64,000 nucleotides of DNA from Rhizophagus irregularis (GCF_026210795.1 NC_089431.1:1-64000); one strand, 5' to 3'. Shown: positions 53,301 to 64,000, counted from the first letter of the stretch. The notes: generated by a model from the sequence alone, not told the origin. A program made the numbers and translations.

Positions 53301-56300
53301 AACAAAGGTTCAGTCCCAATACGAATACTAGGAGTATGGTTTAAGGCGGACAAAGGTGACAAGCACACAGAAGGAATAGTGAAAAAGGAAATTTCGACAG
53401 TGTTAGGAGCCATCAGACGCAAACATATAACTCACATGCAAGCAATATATATCATCAACATGGTGCTGCTTCCAAGACTCGAATACAGGCTGAAGACTAC
53501 CATTTGGGAAGACAAGAAATACGAAGAAATCTATAAACCAATTATGAAGGTAGTCAAGCACAAAACGCGACTTCCAATTAACTGTCATAACAACATCCTC
53601 TTACACTCAGCACAAGGGAATCTGAAAAACCTTTGGAGAAATCAAACAGCCGCGCAAATAACAGAATTTTTAGTAGCTCTAAACTCTCAATCGAAGCAGG
53701 CAGATATGCTCAAAATGAGACTAAAAAAAGCGCAACTAACGCTAAACATTACATCATGCATATTAATGACTGACCCTGACGTTACAGTTCCCAACAAGAT
53801 GTTGAACAATCATGCGTACAACGTAATAAGAAAAGCACATGACTATCTTTTCAAAATTCACCCGTTAGTGGAAAGTGAAAAATGGAATATACCAATAATC
53901 GGCCCAGACGTGAGGAATTTTGTATACCAACAGGCGTCAGAGTTGCAAAAAAAGGACAAAGAATTTATTATAAGGAAAGCAGCAGCCCTCTCAATACATG
54001 GGGCGCTACAGTTACTAAACCACGACGCGTCAAACACGATTACATGGCAACAAATTTGTGACATTAACAAGTGACAAGCAAGAGGTAGGACTCCGAAGTG
54101 GTTCACTACGCTATCAGGCCTCATACAACAGTCGACCCAACTAAAAGACCTTTGCAAGACTAACATAGAGCCCTCAAATTCAGAAAGAGAAACAGAAATT
54201 GACAGAGAAGCCCTAATTAACATGCAAGCTTTTAAGATGACAAAGAAAATGCCGTCTAAAGACAGTAGGAAAAAGGAGTTTGTGTACACACACCAGGATG
54301 GCACACTAGTATGGGGACAAATTATTAAAAAAAACAATAAGACAGGGAAGTTTACAATACAACATTGGGTCAGGAATAGTAATAACCAGAGTGAGGATAG
54401 CGGTATGATGCAAAAAGTCATTCAACGTTGTAGTGGCTGTAGACTAAATGATAGAAGAGTCAACAAAGAAAGCTATAACTGCCACTTCAACAGGGACTAT
54501 TCGGACTTGGCTTGCATTAACAGAATCTTTAGTTGCCAAAATAACTCAGATACCAAAGTTATTAAAGATATTATAGAGACTAGAAAGTGCCCAGGAGACA
54601 ATGTATTTCAGAACAGATATCCGACCGTATACAAATTCAGGATTATGATACGGCCCTCATCCGAAACACAGTATCAAATGAGGAAGCAAGGACACAACAT
54701 ATAACACTGCTGCACCAATTAAGATCAATATTCAATCCATCTAATACAATTGACATATATACAGATGGCTCGCTAACAGATCACTTTAATACAAATTTAA
54801 ACGACTTTACAAAACATATGGGCACAGGTTGGGTAATAATAAATGATAAAAATGAGGTAATATTGGAATGCAGCAGCTCAATTACAGACTGGCCTTCATC
54901 TACACGTGCAGAGTTGGGGAGCTATTCTATCAGCTATATTGGTTTTACAAACAGGACAGAGGGCGAATATCTTTACAGATTCTCAAGCCGCGATAGATAG
55001 CATCAACCACACAAGAATAAATTTAACAAATGGAAAAAACAAAATTCGAATATGGTGTAAAGCAACAATTACAGCATAATTAGTAGTATAATTAATCTAA
55101 TTGACAGCAAACATTTGGAGATAAAGCTAATAAAAGTTAAAGGTCACTCAGGAGTCAAAGGTAATGAAGAAGCAGACAGAGTGGCTAAGAATGACACAGG
55201 AAAATCAACGTGCATCACAATTAATGATTCACAACAGAAAGACTTAAAATATGATTTATACTGGGATGGTAAGAGGGTTGACAGACACATCAGGAAATTT
55301 ATAGATAATTTATGTGGGTCTGCACTAGAGGCATCATGGTCCTTTAATCGTACACACAGAACAATTTTCCAAGATACAACTCACATGATAGAAGAGAAAG
55401 TTACTTGGGCAATATTTAAAAAAAACACAGGATTTAACTGCACAACAACAACAGTAAATAACAATTTCATCAAACACTTGAAGCTTACAAACAATCTATT
55501 ACCAACTTTGGAAATTATGAAAGAAAGAAGATATGATTTATATGGAGATGTAAAGTGCAGGTTATGTCTTGTAGAAAATGAAGATGATGATCATATAATT
55601 TATTGCCAGCAACTCAGAGATAAATGGTTAATAATGGCCAACAATACTATAAACAAATGTGAACAAATGTTTAAAGACTTTCTCTCAAAAAAAGAATATA
55701 TTCAACTAAATCAAGAGGATATACAACAACTACATCTATGGAATAGAAATTTCTTTGTTCATACAACAGGTTTTAACCAAGAGTTGCCTATCCCATTTGT
55801 ACATCTAATGTTAAGGAATCTTTTCCCAAAAGGAAGATATAGAGAACTCAGGTCTATTGTCAAATCAGAAAAAGCTACACTAACAATTGCTTCCCTTTTT
55901 TTAGAAATGTTTATTACTGAATTTTATAAGGTTATTTGGCAATCACGTTGTGACATAGTTGCAGATTGGGAACGTACAAAAGGAATTAAAAAGCAAGATT
56001 TAAGGAAAAAAATATCAGCACAACAACGTATTGTATATGAAAGAATTCCAACCCAGCAAGTGGAAGATGGTACATATAACCTGAAGGGAAGAAAAATTTT
56101 CAAATGTGGTGAACAGTGGTCAGTTGCTTTAGAAAAAACAAGACAATATATAAATCAATTTATTAAAAATGGAAATAGGGTAATTTGGAAGGCATATAAC
56201 AATCTCAAATTATATAAATACAAATATAGTTCTTCTTTTTGTTTAGAGGGTAGTGAAAGCATTTACTAAAGCCATATGATGATGATGATCCTATATAATC

Positions 56301-56484
56301 TGATAGCTACTATGGGAGGATATAGGTGAATTTCATAAGGTGATGGTAGGGCACGGGAGCAATCTTATGGATGGGGGACCAGTTTGGAGTTTTAAACAAA
56401 TTAATTATACATGTAACAGAACTTTCTGTCTTTTATATAATTAATAAACTCACAAATTGCACTACCTTGCAAAAAAAAAAAAAA
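50324..56484 (+). mobile_element. Full-length non-LTR retrotransposon (LINE), 6.16 kb
   Basis: Bounded by a 14 bp direct repeat TTTTTGCCCATATA (50310-50323 and 56485-56498) and ending in a 14-A tail (56471-56484). Coding order is basic N-terminal region, apurinic-type endonuclease, reverse transcriptase, RNase H and a C-terminal CCHC-like knuckle, as in I/Tad-type LINEs. The near-perfect duplication shows a full-length insertion that is not ancient, yet the coding region already has several stops and frameshifts. Confidence 0.92.
50340..56269 (+). pseudogene. LINE polyprotein: endonuclease, reverse transcriptase, RNase H
   Basis: 50340-50729 is a basic stretch; the endonuclease frame begins by ATG 50735 with GIVETNKD, GDLNMYID, STRIDYIW and DSDHNITFA. 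A frameshift near 51590 leads to a helical region. TGA 52333-52335, a shift near 52445 and TGA 52872-52874 break the reverse transcriptase, whose motifs are [11 protein letters not shown] (A), DGIDQGEVISPLIW (B) and VYADDTQWIA (C). TGA 54072-54074 follows. 54222-54650 holds a WGQIIKKNNKTGKF segment and CSGC. RNase H has IYTDGSLTD, RAELG and (after a shift near 54965) IFTDSQAAID, then GHSGVKGNEEAD. The C-terminus (55115-56269) has CRLCLVENEDDDHIIYC. All active-site residues can be seen, so the breaks are recent. Confidence 0.88.
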
Positions 56485-56822
56485 TTTTTGCCCATATACT
56501 TAAAATATATTTAAATTATATTTAAATTAAAATTTAAGTATATTATAAGATTATTATAAGTATATTTTTTACATACTTAAAATATACTTAAAATATATTA
56601 TGAAATATATTATAAGAATATTTTAAGTATGTAAAAAATATATCTATAATATAAGTATATTTTAAGTATTTGGGCAAAAATTAAATATATTAGAAATATA
56701 TTTTAAGATAATTTTAAATACATTTTAAGTATATTATAAGTATTTCGCAATTTTTAAATTAAATATATTTTAAGTATATTTTAAATATATTTTAAAAAGT
56801 TTTTAATTATATTTTAAATATA

Positions 56823-57342
56823 CAGTCGCCACTAGATATAACGAACCTGCCGTTCCAAGCGTTTTGGTTCGGTATATGGTAAATTCGATATATGATATTC
56901 ATATTATATACTGAACTGTTCGGTATATGAATTTTATCCAATTAAATTATAGCAGCATATACTGTAATATTTAAAGTTCGGATGATTACATGACTTACTA
57001 TAACAGATAACACTATGTTTTATTTAAAATTTATGTGTTCATCGATTTTTTAAGTATTTACCAGCTATTCAAATGAAAATTTTATCTGATACTAGCAGAA
57101 ATAATTTTTCTGGTAGTTCATTCTTTATATTACTAATTAAAGTCACGTGATAGTTCGGTATACTAAATATGTAACTGATATACTTGGGCTGGCTAAAATA
57201 AGTTCAGATGCGGTATATAGTAATTTATTATGTGATTTCGTTATATCCAGTGCAATTAATTATAAAAAAATCGGTTCTGTGAAACTTGGTTCAATACAAC
57301 AAGTTTCGGTATAAACAGGTTCGTTATAACCAGTGGCGACTG
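56823..57342. mobile_element. Tc1/mariner-type MITE (CAGTCGCCACT ends)
   Basis: A 520 bp element with inverted ends CAGTCGCCACTAGATATAAC and CAGTCGCCACTGGTTATAAC (reversed), bordered by TA on both sides (56821-56822, 57343-57344). Repeated TTCGGTATA/TATACTGAAC motifs fill the interior. No ORF. Lies in the enlarged hAT intron. Confidence 0.88.
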
Positions 57343-57422
57343 TAAATACTTTTTATAGGGTATTATTTTATACTATATAATAATATAATAAATTATTAAA
57401 TTAATGGCAATTTCTATTTGTA

Positions 57423-57655
57423 CACGGGGTGTTTAAACACGGGTCATATTAGTAGATTAAAAACGGCATTCAAAACCTCCTTTAATGCCTTAAGTAAACT
57501 TGCAGAGCAGGTGAAAATACATATATTTATCTGTAATATAATAAGAATAAAAAGTAAAAGAGTATAATGTCGGTAGCATTCAATTTCAAATTAAAAAACA
57601 AAAAATTAGTCTATTAAAAATTATATTTATATGACCCGTGTGCAAACACCCCGTG
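57423..57655. mobile_element. TA-flanked MITE (CACGGGGTGTTT ends)
   Basis: A 233 bp element with 27 bp ends CACGGGGTGTTTAAACACGG and CACGGGGTGTTTGCACACGG (reversed), flanked by TA (57421-57422, 57656-57657). Its interior AAAACGGCATTCAAAACC ... AAGTAAACTTGCAGAGCAGG is related to the foldback at 15150-15540. It sits 29 bp before the intron acceptor of the hAT gene. Confidence 0.88.
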
Positions 57656-59896
57656 TAAACTTAGAAATTTTCTAAATTAATTATAGGCATTTACTCAAGA
57701 ATCATTTCGTAATGATTTAGTATATTGGATTATTGTTGATGATCAGCCATTTACCGTGGTTCAAAATATTTTTTTTCAAAAAATGATAATCTGACTTAAT
57801 CCTGAAGCTATTATACCATCATCAGATACAATTCATAATGATATTATAAAAAATTTTGAAGATGAAAAGGAATTTCTTAAAAAAAAATTACAGGTTTATT
57901 ATAAATTTTATATAAATTGTTTCTATTATTTGCAAATATTTTATTTAATATATTTATAAATTGAATTTGATAGGAATTGTCTGGAAAAGTTTCCTTAACT
58001 CTTGATGGATGGACATCAAAGAATCAAATTTCTTTCTTAGGAATAACAATACATTAGATTGCCAATGATTGGAAACTTAACAGTACAGTTCTTAATTTTT
58101 CTCACATAGAAGGTCCACATTCAGGAGAGAATATTGCATCTAAATTATTTGAAGTTTTAAGAGAATTTAAACTTTTATCAAAGGTAAATATTGGTAAATA
58201 TTTTATTTAATAAATTTTTAAATTGTAATTAATTTTTTTTTAATATACAGATCTTAGGCATTAGTACTGATAATGCATCTAATATGGATAAAATGTTTAG
58301 TAAATTTGAATATATGTGTAATTATGAGAGTATTAAATTTGATGTTAAAAATTAACGGATGCGTTGTTTAGCGCACATCATCAATTTAGCTGTGCAAAAT
58401 ATACTAAAGGTATTAAAAGGGAGAAGCTCCTGAAAATGAAAATGAAATTTTACAAGAAAATATAATTTCTAGTAATTCCTTAAGAGTTGTTGCAAAAGTA
58501 AGAATATATTTTAACATTTAAATAATAAAAATTAATATATTTATTATTAAATTATTAATTAATTATATTAATTATATTTTTATTAATAGCTTCGAACATT
58601 AATAAAAAAAATCTGAGCATCTCCTCAGAGGAAGGAACGTTTTAAGAGACAATGTATAGCTCTAAATATGAAACCATTAGAACTCATTCCTGATATTAGA
58701 ACTAGATGGAATTCCACTTTCTATATGATAGAAAGAGCATTTTGTTTACGTGAGGTAAAATAATATTTATATATAATTTTACATATTTATTAACACTAAT
58801 TTAAATTAATTTCATTAGCCATTATATAATTTGGCTGCAGCAGATAAAGAACTTTCTCTATATTTATTAAATAGTATAGAATGGAATAAACTAAAAAAAA
58901 GACAAAGTTTATTAGAAGTAAAAATATAATATTTATTAAATATTATTATTAAAATTTTAAAATTTTATAATATACTAAAATTTAATTATTATTTATTAAT
59001 TTTTAATTATTTAATTAGTGTTTTCAAAAAGCAACAATTGAAATAAGTTCTGAAAAATCTCCTACACTTGGTCAAACAGTACCTATTTACAATTATTTAA
59101 TAGATAATATTGAAGATTTTCTTGAAGAAGCCACAAGATCAGATGATATTATAAATGCTGCTAATAATGCCAAAAATAAATTGCAACAATATTATCCAAG
59201 CTCAGACGGACTTGTCTATGTGATTGCTACTAGTATATAAATATATATATTTGGTTTGTTTTTACCCAAAATTATTAATCAAATTATTTATTTATAGTAA
59301 TAGATCTACGGCATAAACTTCAGTACTATATAGATAACGAATTTGAAGTTGGGTATATAGATACATATAAAAAACAAATTAAAGAATTATGGTTAACTGA
59401 ATATAAACCAAAAAATAATGAAAATGATAATCAAAATAATAATAATCAAAGTTCTCTTGCAGCTTATATGTTTAAAAAGCGAAAAACATCTTTTACTAAT
59501 GAATTAGAAGCATACCTTAGTGAACCACCAGAAAATTTTAATATGGATGTTTTAGCATTTTGGAAGGTAAATCTTAAATAAATGGTATTGTGTATAAGAA
59601 ATTTTTATTAAAATGTTAAATTTCTTTTATTAGGTTCACGAAAATAAATTTCCAAATTTATTCAAAATGGCCCGGGATTTTTTAGCAATTCCTGGTATAT
59701 ATTTTATTTTTAATTGGTTAAATTTAATTATTTTATATTAATTTTGTAATTTCAAATAGGAACAAGTGTACCAGTTGAGAGAGTATTCTCTGGTGTAATG
59801 GATTTGATAACTCAAAGAAGATGTAGTTTAAATCCGGAAATGATTAGAAAATTGATGTACTTAAAAGCATGGTTAAAATATAAAAATACGAATTAA

Positions 59897-60404
59897 TTAC
59901 TTTATTATTTTTGTTCATTAAAAATATTTTATATACTTGTAGTATTTTTTTTTATATTGCTTAAAAACGTTATATTATTTTATATTTACTTATCGTTAAA
60001 TAAAATTAAAATTATTAGAAATATTAAAAATTATTTATTTATTAAAATGAATCAAAATCGCTGATCTTTTTTTTCAAAATTTTTTTTTATAGATAAAATA
60101 TTGACGAAAAATAAAAAAATAAACAAAAATTAAACAAAAATAAACGAAAATTAAAAAAAAAATAAAACAAAAATAAAAAAAACCAAAAAAATAAACGAAA
60201 ATTAAATAAAACAAACAAAATTAAAAAAAAATTAAAAAATCAAAAAAGAATAAAAAAATAAAAAAAAATAAACGAAAAATTAATGAAAAATCAAAACGAA
60301 AATCAAAAAAATAACCGAACAATAAAAAAATAGATGAAAAAATAAAAAAAAATAAAATAAAAAAAAGTTAAACATCAAGTTCATCAGAATAAAAAGCAGT
60401 CTGC
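59897..60404. other. A-rich low-complexity spacer
   Basis: 60100-60370 is almost entirely (A)n with AAATAAAC/AAAAATAAACG units, the complement of the T-rich lead of array D1. No gene. Confidence 0.6.
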
Positions 60405-62570
60405 TGAGTCTATTGGGGAATTGCATAATAAACAACATACTTATGATCACGAAGCACCAAAAACCTAAAAGTAAAGAATGAAATTAGTAAAGGAAAATGA
60501 AAAAACAAAAAAAAAAGAAATAAAAAAATTTCAATCACCTGCCTTTTCACGAAGAATAAGAACTGAAAACCTAAAAGGAAGAAGAAGGAGAACGGAATTA
60601 GCAAAAGAAATAAAAAAAAATGAAAGAATGAAAGAACGAAAAAAAAAATAAAAACATTTCAATCACCTGCCTTTTCACGAAGAACAAGAACCGAAAACCT
60701 AAAATAAGGAAAAAGGAAAACAGAATTAGCAAAAGAAATAAAAAAAAAATGAAAGAACAAAAAAAAAAGAAATATTTACCTGTCTTTTCACGAAGAACAA
60801 GAACCGAAAAACTAAAATAAGAAAGAAGGAGAATGGAATTAACAAAAGAAATAAAAAAAAATGAAAGAACAAAAAAAAAGAAATATTTCAATCACCTGCC
60901 TTTTCACGAAGAACAAGAACTGAAAACCTAAAATAAGGAAAAAGGAGAACAGAATTAGCAAAAGAAATAAAAAAATGAAAAAACGAAAAAAAGAAATAAA
61001 AAAATTTCAATCACCTGCCTTTTCACGAAGAACAAGAACTGAAAACCTAAAATAAGGAAGAAGGAGAACGGAATTAGCAAAAGAAATAAAAAAAATGAAA
61101 GAACGAAAAAAAAAGAAATATTTCAATCACCTGCCTTTTCACAAAGAACAAGAACCGAAAACCTAAAATAAAGAAGAAGGAGAACGGAATTAGCAAAAGA
61201 AATAAAAAAAAATGAAAAAATGAAAAAAAGAAACAAAAAATTTTCAATCACCTGCCTTTTCACGAAGAACAAGAACCGAAAACCTAAAATAAGGAAGAAG
61301 GAGAACGGAATTAGCAAAAGAAATAAAAAAAAATGAAAGAACGAAAAAAAAGAAATATTTCAATCACCTGCCTTTTCACGAAGAATAAGAACCGAAAAAC
61401 TAAAATAAGAAAGAGGGAGAATGGAATTAGCAAAAGAAATAAAAAAAAATGAAAGAACAAAAAAAAAAGAAATATTTCAATCACCTGCCTTTTCACGAAG
61501 AACAAGAACTGAAAACCTAAAATAAGGAAGAAGGAGAACAGAATTAGCAAAAGAAATAAAAAAAATGAAAAAACGAAAAAAAGAAATAAAAAAATTTCAA
61601 TAACCTGCCTTTTCACGAAGAACAAAAACTGAAAACCTAAAATAAGGAAGAAGGAGAACGGAATTAGCAAAAGAAATAAAAAAAATGAAAGAACGAAAAA
61701 AAAAGAAATATTTCAATCACCTGCCTTTTCACGAAAAATAAGAACCGAAAACCTAAAATAAAGAAGAAGGAGAACAGAATTAGCAAAAGAAATAAAAAAA
61801 AATGAAAAAATGAAAAAAAGAAACAAAAAAATTTCAATCACCTGCCTTTTCACGAAGAACAAGAACTGAAAACCTAAAATAAGGAAGAAGGAGAATGGAA
61901 TTAGCAAAAGAAATAAAAAAAATGAAAGAATGAAAAAAAAGAAATATTTCAATCACCTGTCTTTTCACGAAGAACAAGAGCCGAAAACCTAAAATAAAGA
62001 AGAAGGAGAACGGAATTAGCAAAAGAAATAAAAAAAAAAGAAAAATGAAAAAAAGAAACAAAAAAATTTCAATCACCTGCCTTTTCACGAAGAACAAGAA
62101 CCGAAAACCTAAAATAAGGAAGAAGGAGTAGCAAAAGAAATAAAAAAAAAATGAAAGAACGAAAAAAAAAGAAATATTTACCTGTCTTTTCATGAAGAAC
62201 AAGAACCAAAAACCTAAAATAAAAAAGAAGGAAAATGGAATTAGCAAAAGAAATATAAAAAAAAACAAAAGAACGAAAAAAAAGAAATATTTCAATCACC
62301 TGCCTTTTCACGAAGAACAAGAGCTGAAAACCTAAAATAAGGAAAGAAAGCGAACGGAATTAGCAAAGGAAATAAAAAAAAATAACCGAAAAACAAAAAA
62401 AAAGCACCTTTCTGTGAAAAATGCAAAGAACCAGAACTTAAAAAGAGAAAGAAGACAAACGAAATTAGTAAAGAAAGCCAAAAAAAAATCAAAACAAAAA
62501 AAATCAACTGTGAAGAGCTGAAGAGCCAAAAACCTAAAGGACCTTTCTGTGAAGAACTAAGTCTCTATAA
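60405..62570 (-). repeat. Module array D2, about 16 units, inverted copy of D1
   Basis: On the minus strand each unit of about 118 bp reads TTTTGCTAATTCCGTTCTCC, TTCCTTATTTTAG, the 32 nt core GTTTTCAGTTCTTG...AAAAGGCAG, then GTGATTGAAATATTTC. Unit starts (plus-strand ACCTGCC) fall near 60537, 60665, 60778, 60893, 61012, 61128, 61249, 61367, 61489, 61603, 61720, 61839, 61958, 62077, 62180 and 62298. Cores are more conserved than the T-runs. Apparent 60-150 codon Phe-rich open frames come from the T-rich strand and are not genes. The outermost units near 62400-62560 are degenerate. Confidence 0.8.
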
Positions 62571-62625
62571 GAAAATTAGCAGAGGGAGGTTACTAAAAAA
62601 AAGATTATCTTTAGATCATCTAATT

Positions 62626-62800
62626 GATATTGGACCAAACCGATGATATCGGTTCAGCTCGGATTAAAAATTCGGTTCTGGTTCTGGTTCGGGTCTAAAT
62701 CAGAAAACCGAACTGGAATCGGATGGGATTTTCGGTTCAAATCCGGTTCTTTACTAAAACTGCACTGAACCGACCCGTTCGGAGCTTTAATTACTAGTCA
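62626..62800 (-). repeat. Family X end adjoining array D2
   Basis: Read leftwards: AAAGCTCCGAACGGGTCGGT followed by repeated GAACCGGA/GGTTCAG motifs, the same terminal sequence as at 13686, 24617 and 45247. Orientation and spacing relative to D2 mirror those of the 45247 end relative to D1, so D1 and D2 are two inverted copies of one composite repeat. Confidence 0.75.
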
Positions 62801-62829
62801 TTGCTATTTATCATCTCGTTTGGACATTG

Positions 62830-64000
62830 TTCCAGTTGGTTCGATTCTAACAAACAACAAAATAAAATAGAAAATCGCAGATGTTTGTTAGAAATAAGAA
62901 AATCATTTCGAAGTTATTACTTTCAAAATGTTTGACATGAAATCTTAGGATCTAAAAAATAAAGTAAAATGAACATTAGTAGAACGTTCGTTAAAGAAGA
63001 ATAAAAAAAAAATTATAAAGAATTTTGAAGATATACCTTCAAATTCTTTCGTCCAGGAGCCAGAGAAAAAAACCTTACAGAAAAAAACAACTGAAACGTT
63101 AGTAAACATTTCACAAATTAAAAAACATGAAAGAATTTTGAAGGAATTTTACCTTTGAAATTCTGTCCAGAAGCTGTAAACCTGCAAAAAGTAAAAAGAA
63201 AAGACAAACGAAATGTTAGTAAATGTTTCGTTAAACATTAAAAAAAATTAATTTCGAAGGTAAATACCTTCGAAATCCTGAAAAAATCTCCAAGTCTGAT
63301 TCGTCTAACAGGGCGGACATGCATTATATCACAATGTCGATCACTTGCCGATCATGATATAAGTGATATCACGTTAAATTTGAAGCTTTATTCCAAGCAA
63401 TAAATGTTCTGACAATTTATGTTAAATTATTTTATTTAATAGTTTCATTTATCAATAAATTAATATAAAAGTATTGTAGCAAAATAAGGTGTGTTTCAAA
63501 AGTTAGATTTTATGTCAAATTTTCAATAATTAATATATATGCTATATATATGCTGATCATCTGCTAACGTGACTTTGAAGCTTCGGGCAAAGCCACAGAT
63601 CTTTGGGTGAAACTTGAAACTTTTACAGTATATTATTTAGGTATTCAAGAATCAATGGCTAAAATAAACCTGGATAATTTTTGATAACCCAAAAGTTATC
63701 ATTAAATAAATGTTTACAATTATTGTAAAATTAATATATGTCTGATATTTGACAAATTCTTTATGAATTATTTTAAGAACTAATTTATTAACAATAAATA
63801 AAATAAAGTAAATAAAATCGAAATTTTTTACATTATTATGTAGAATTTGTGAAAAAACTAATTTAATGGTATTTTTTTATGTGATAATATTGGACAAGTG
63901 ATCAGTAAAATGATCAGCAATTTCATGATAATATGGGGATGTCCGCCCTGTTAGTTCGTCTAAAGAAGTCCAGCGTCCCTATATAAAGAAGAAAGAACGT
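62830..64000 (-). repeat. Module array C, interrupted by a 648 bp foldback element
   Basis: Minus-strand cores include 63181-63153 (GTTTACAGCTTCTGG...TTCAAAG, 29 nt) and 63073-63037 (37 nt), preceded by TTTTTGCAG or CTGTAAG and followed by GTAAAATTCC or GTATATCTTC. Spacers carry TTTACTAACATTTCG or TCTACTAATG. The unit nearest the right edge (CTTTATATAG|GGACGCTGG) is separated by the insertion 63306-63953. The left border shares GTTGTTTGTTAGAATCGAAC with array B at about 43210. Confidence 0.65.
63306..63953. mobile_element. Foldback/MITE (TAACAGGGCGGACAT ends)
   Basis: A 648 bp element with 15 bp perfect inverted ends TAACAGGGCGGACAT. TTCGTC occurs immediately left and, after one base, right, so a 6-7 bp target duplication is likely but not exact. 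The interior is AT-rich with GATCATGATATAAGTGATATC-like palindromes near the left end and no ORF. It splits a unit of array C. Confidence 0.75.

Larger units (their letters stand above)
50190..56822. repeat. AT-rich long palindrome split by the LINE
   Basis: The left arm (about 50190-50323, ACTTAAAATATATTTAAAAT ... TTTAATTTTTGCCC) is the reverse complement of the right arm (about 56645-56800, GGGCAAAAATTAAATATATT ... ATTTTAAGTAT). Additional TATACTTAAAATATA units fill 56490-56640. Without the LINE this would be a foldback element of about 470 bp. It was the LINE's target. Confidence 0.75.
48054..59896 (+). pseudogene. hAT transposase gene with a 9.3 kb invaded first intron
   Basis: Exon 1 (48054-48365) encodes a BED-type finger (YNCNHCFKSYKV ... 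LWKHIKSKHSELY) ending in EISESL at a GTATAA donor. The next exon begins at 57687 after TTATAG and continues in phase AFTQESFRNDLVYWII. Later exons lie at 57687-57893, 57974-58183 (LTLDGWTSKNQISFLG), 58251 onwards (STDNASNM, CLAHIINLAVQ), then IRTRWNSTFYM near 58700, and up to the C-terminal region TSVPVERVFSGVMDL and QRRCSLNPEMIRKL ending at TAA 59894-59896. In-frame stops include TAG 58055-58057, TAA 58353-58355 and TGA 58614-58616. A typical hAT layout, inactivated. Everything from 48366 to 57686 is intron plus later insertions. Confidence 0.8.

Noticed and set aside
51744-54421. Minus-strand open frames of 133-187 codons inside the LINE
   Set aside because: Antisense shadows of the reverse transcriptase region; hydrophobic composition expected from complementing a Lys/Ile-rich coding strand.
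60410-62529. Minus-strand Phe-rich open frames up to 153 codons
   Set aside because: Same artefact from array D2 read on its T-rich strand.

Overview
The window looks like an AT-rich, repeat-laden genome segment of an arbuscular mycorrhizal fungus (Glomeromycotina, most likely Rhizophagus-like). The evidence is short GT-AG introns, a Crinkler N-terminal domain joined to a restriction-endonuclease-like plus kinase tail, a second endonuclease-kinase gene of the fungal-kinase (FunK1) type, families I associate with Rhizophagus (coiled-coil proteins, CPxC-motif proteins, an ion-channel-like protein), and a mix of Plavaka, hAT, Tc1/mariner and LINE elements. The species call rests on recalled family resemblance and was not searched. 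Nothing bacterial is present, and I saw no tRNA or rRNA gene.

Layout. 1-3481 is a decayed minus-strand hAT transposase running off the left edge, split by a TA-flanked MITE (652-1600) and an hAT MITE (3239-3459). 3757-4906 is a tandem array of tiny exon-like modules. 5.2-9.7 kb holds MITE remnants, a sacsin-like fragment, an ion-channel tail and a frameshifted coiled-coil gene. 10086-12105 is an apparently intact four-exon endonuclease-kinase gene. 12.4-20.4 kb holds gene relics (Hsp70-like, coiled-coil family, CPxC family), a 1.2 kb nested palindrome and an hAT MITE. 20667-22788 is an apparently intact Crinkler gene. 23.6-28.5 kb is a broken gene interrupted by nested elements, then satellites. 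28894-29534 is an intact small Myb/SANT-like gene.

30043-36163 is the best-preserved mobile element: about 200 bp terminal inverted repeats enclose a seven-exon Plavaka-type transposase whose 852 codons join without a break, and a divergent second gene with one frameshift. 36.4-38.3 kb is tandem repeats. 38416-41783 is a Tc1/mariner-like element, again with two genes (a DD34E transposase and a convergent accessory protein), each damaged. 42-47 kb holds an hAT relic, further arrays of exon-like modules and doubly nested MITEs. 48054-59896 is one hAT transposase gene whose first intron has grown to about 9.3 kb by insertion of satellites, a truncated retroposon, a full-length LINE (50324-56484) and two MITEs. 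60.4-64 kb mirrors the module arrays of 43-47 kb in inverted order.

Genes whose reading frames join cleanly through canonical introns are the 10086 and 20667 endonuclease-kinase genes, the 28894 SANT gene and the Plavaka transposase. Almost everything else is a relic, and many of the nonsense codons are consistent with C-to-T/G-to-A transitions. The least familiar structure is the set of tandem arrays whose ~95-120 bp unit is a 21-45 nt exon-like core bounded by an AG acceptor and a GT donor, with a CTAAT/CTAAC branch-like motif in between.
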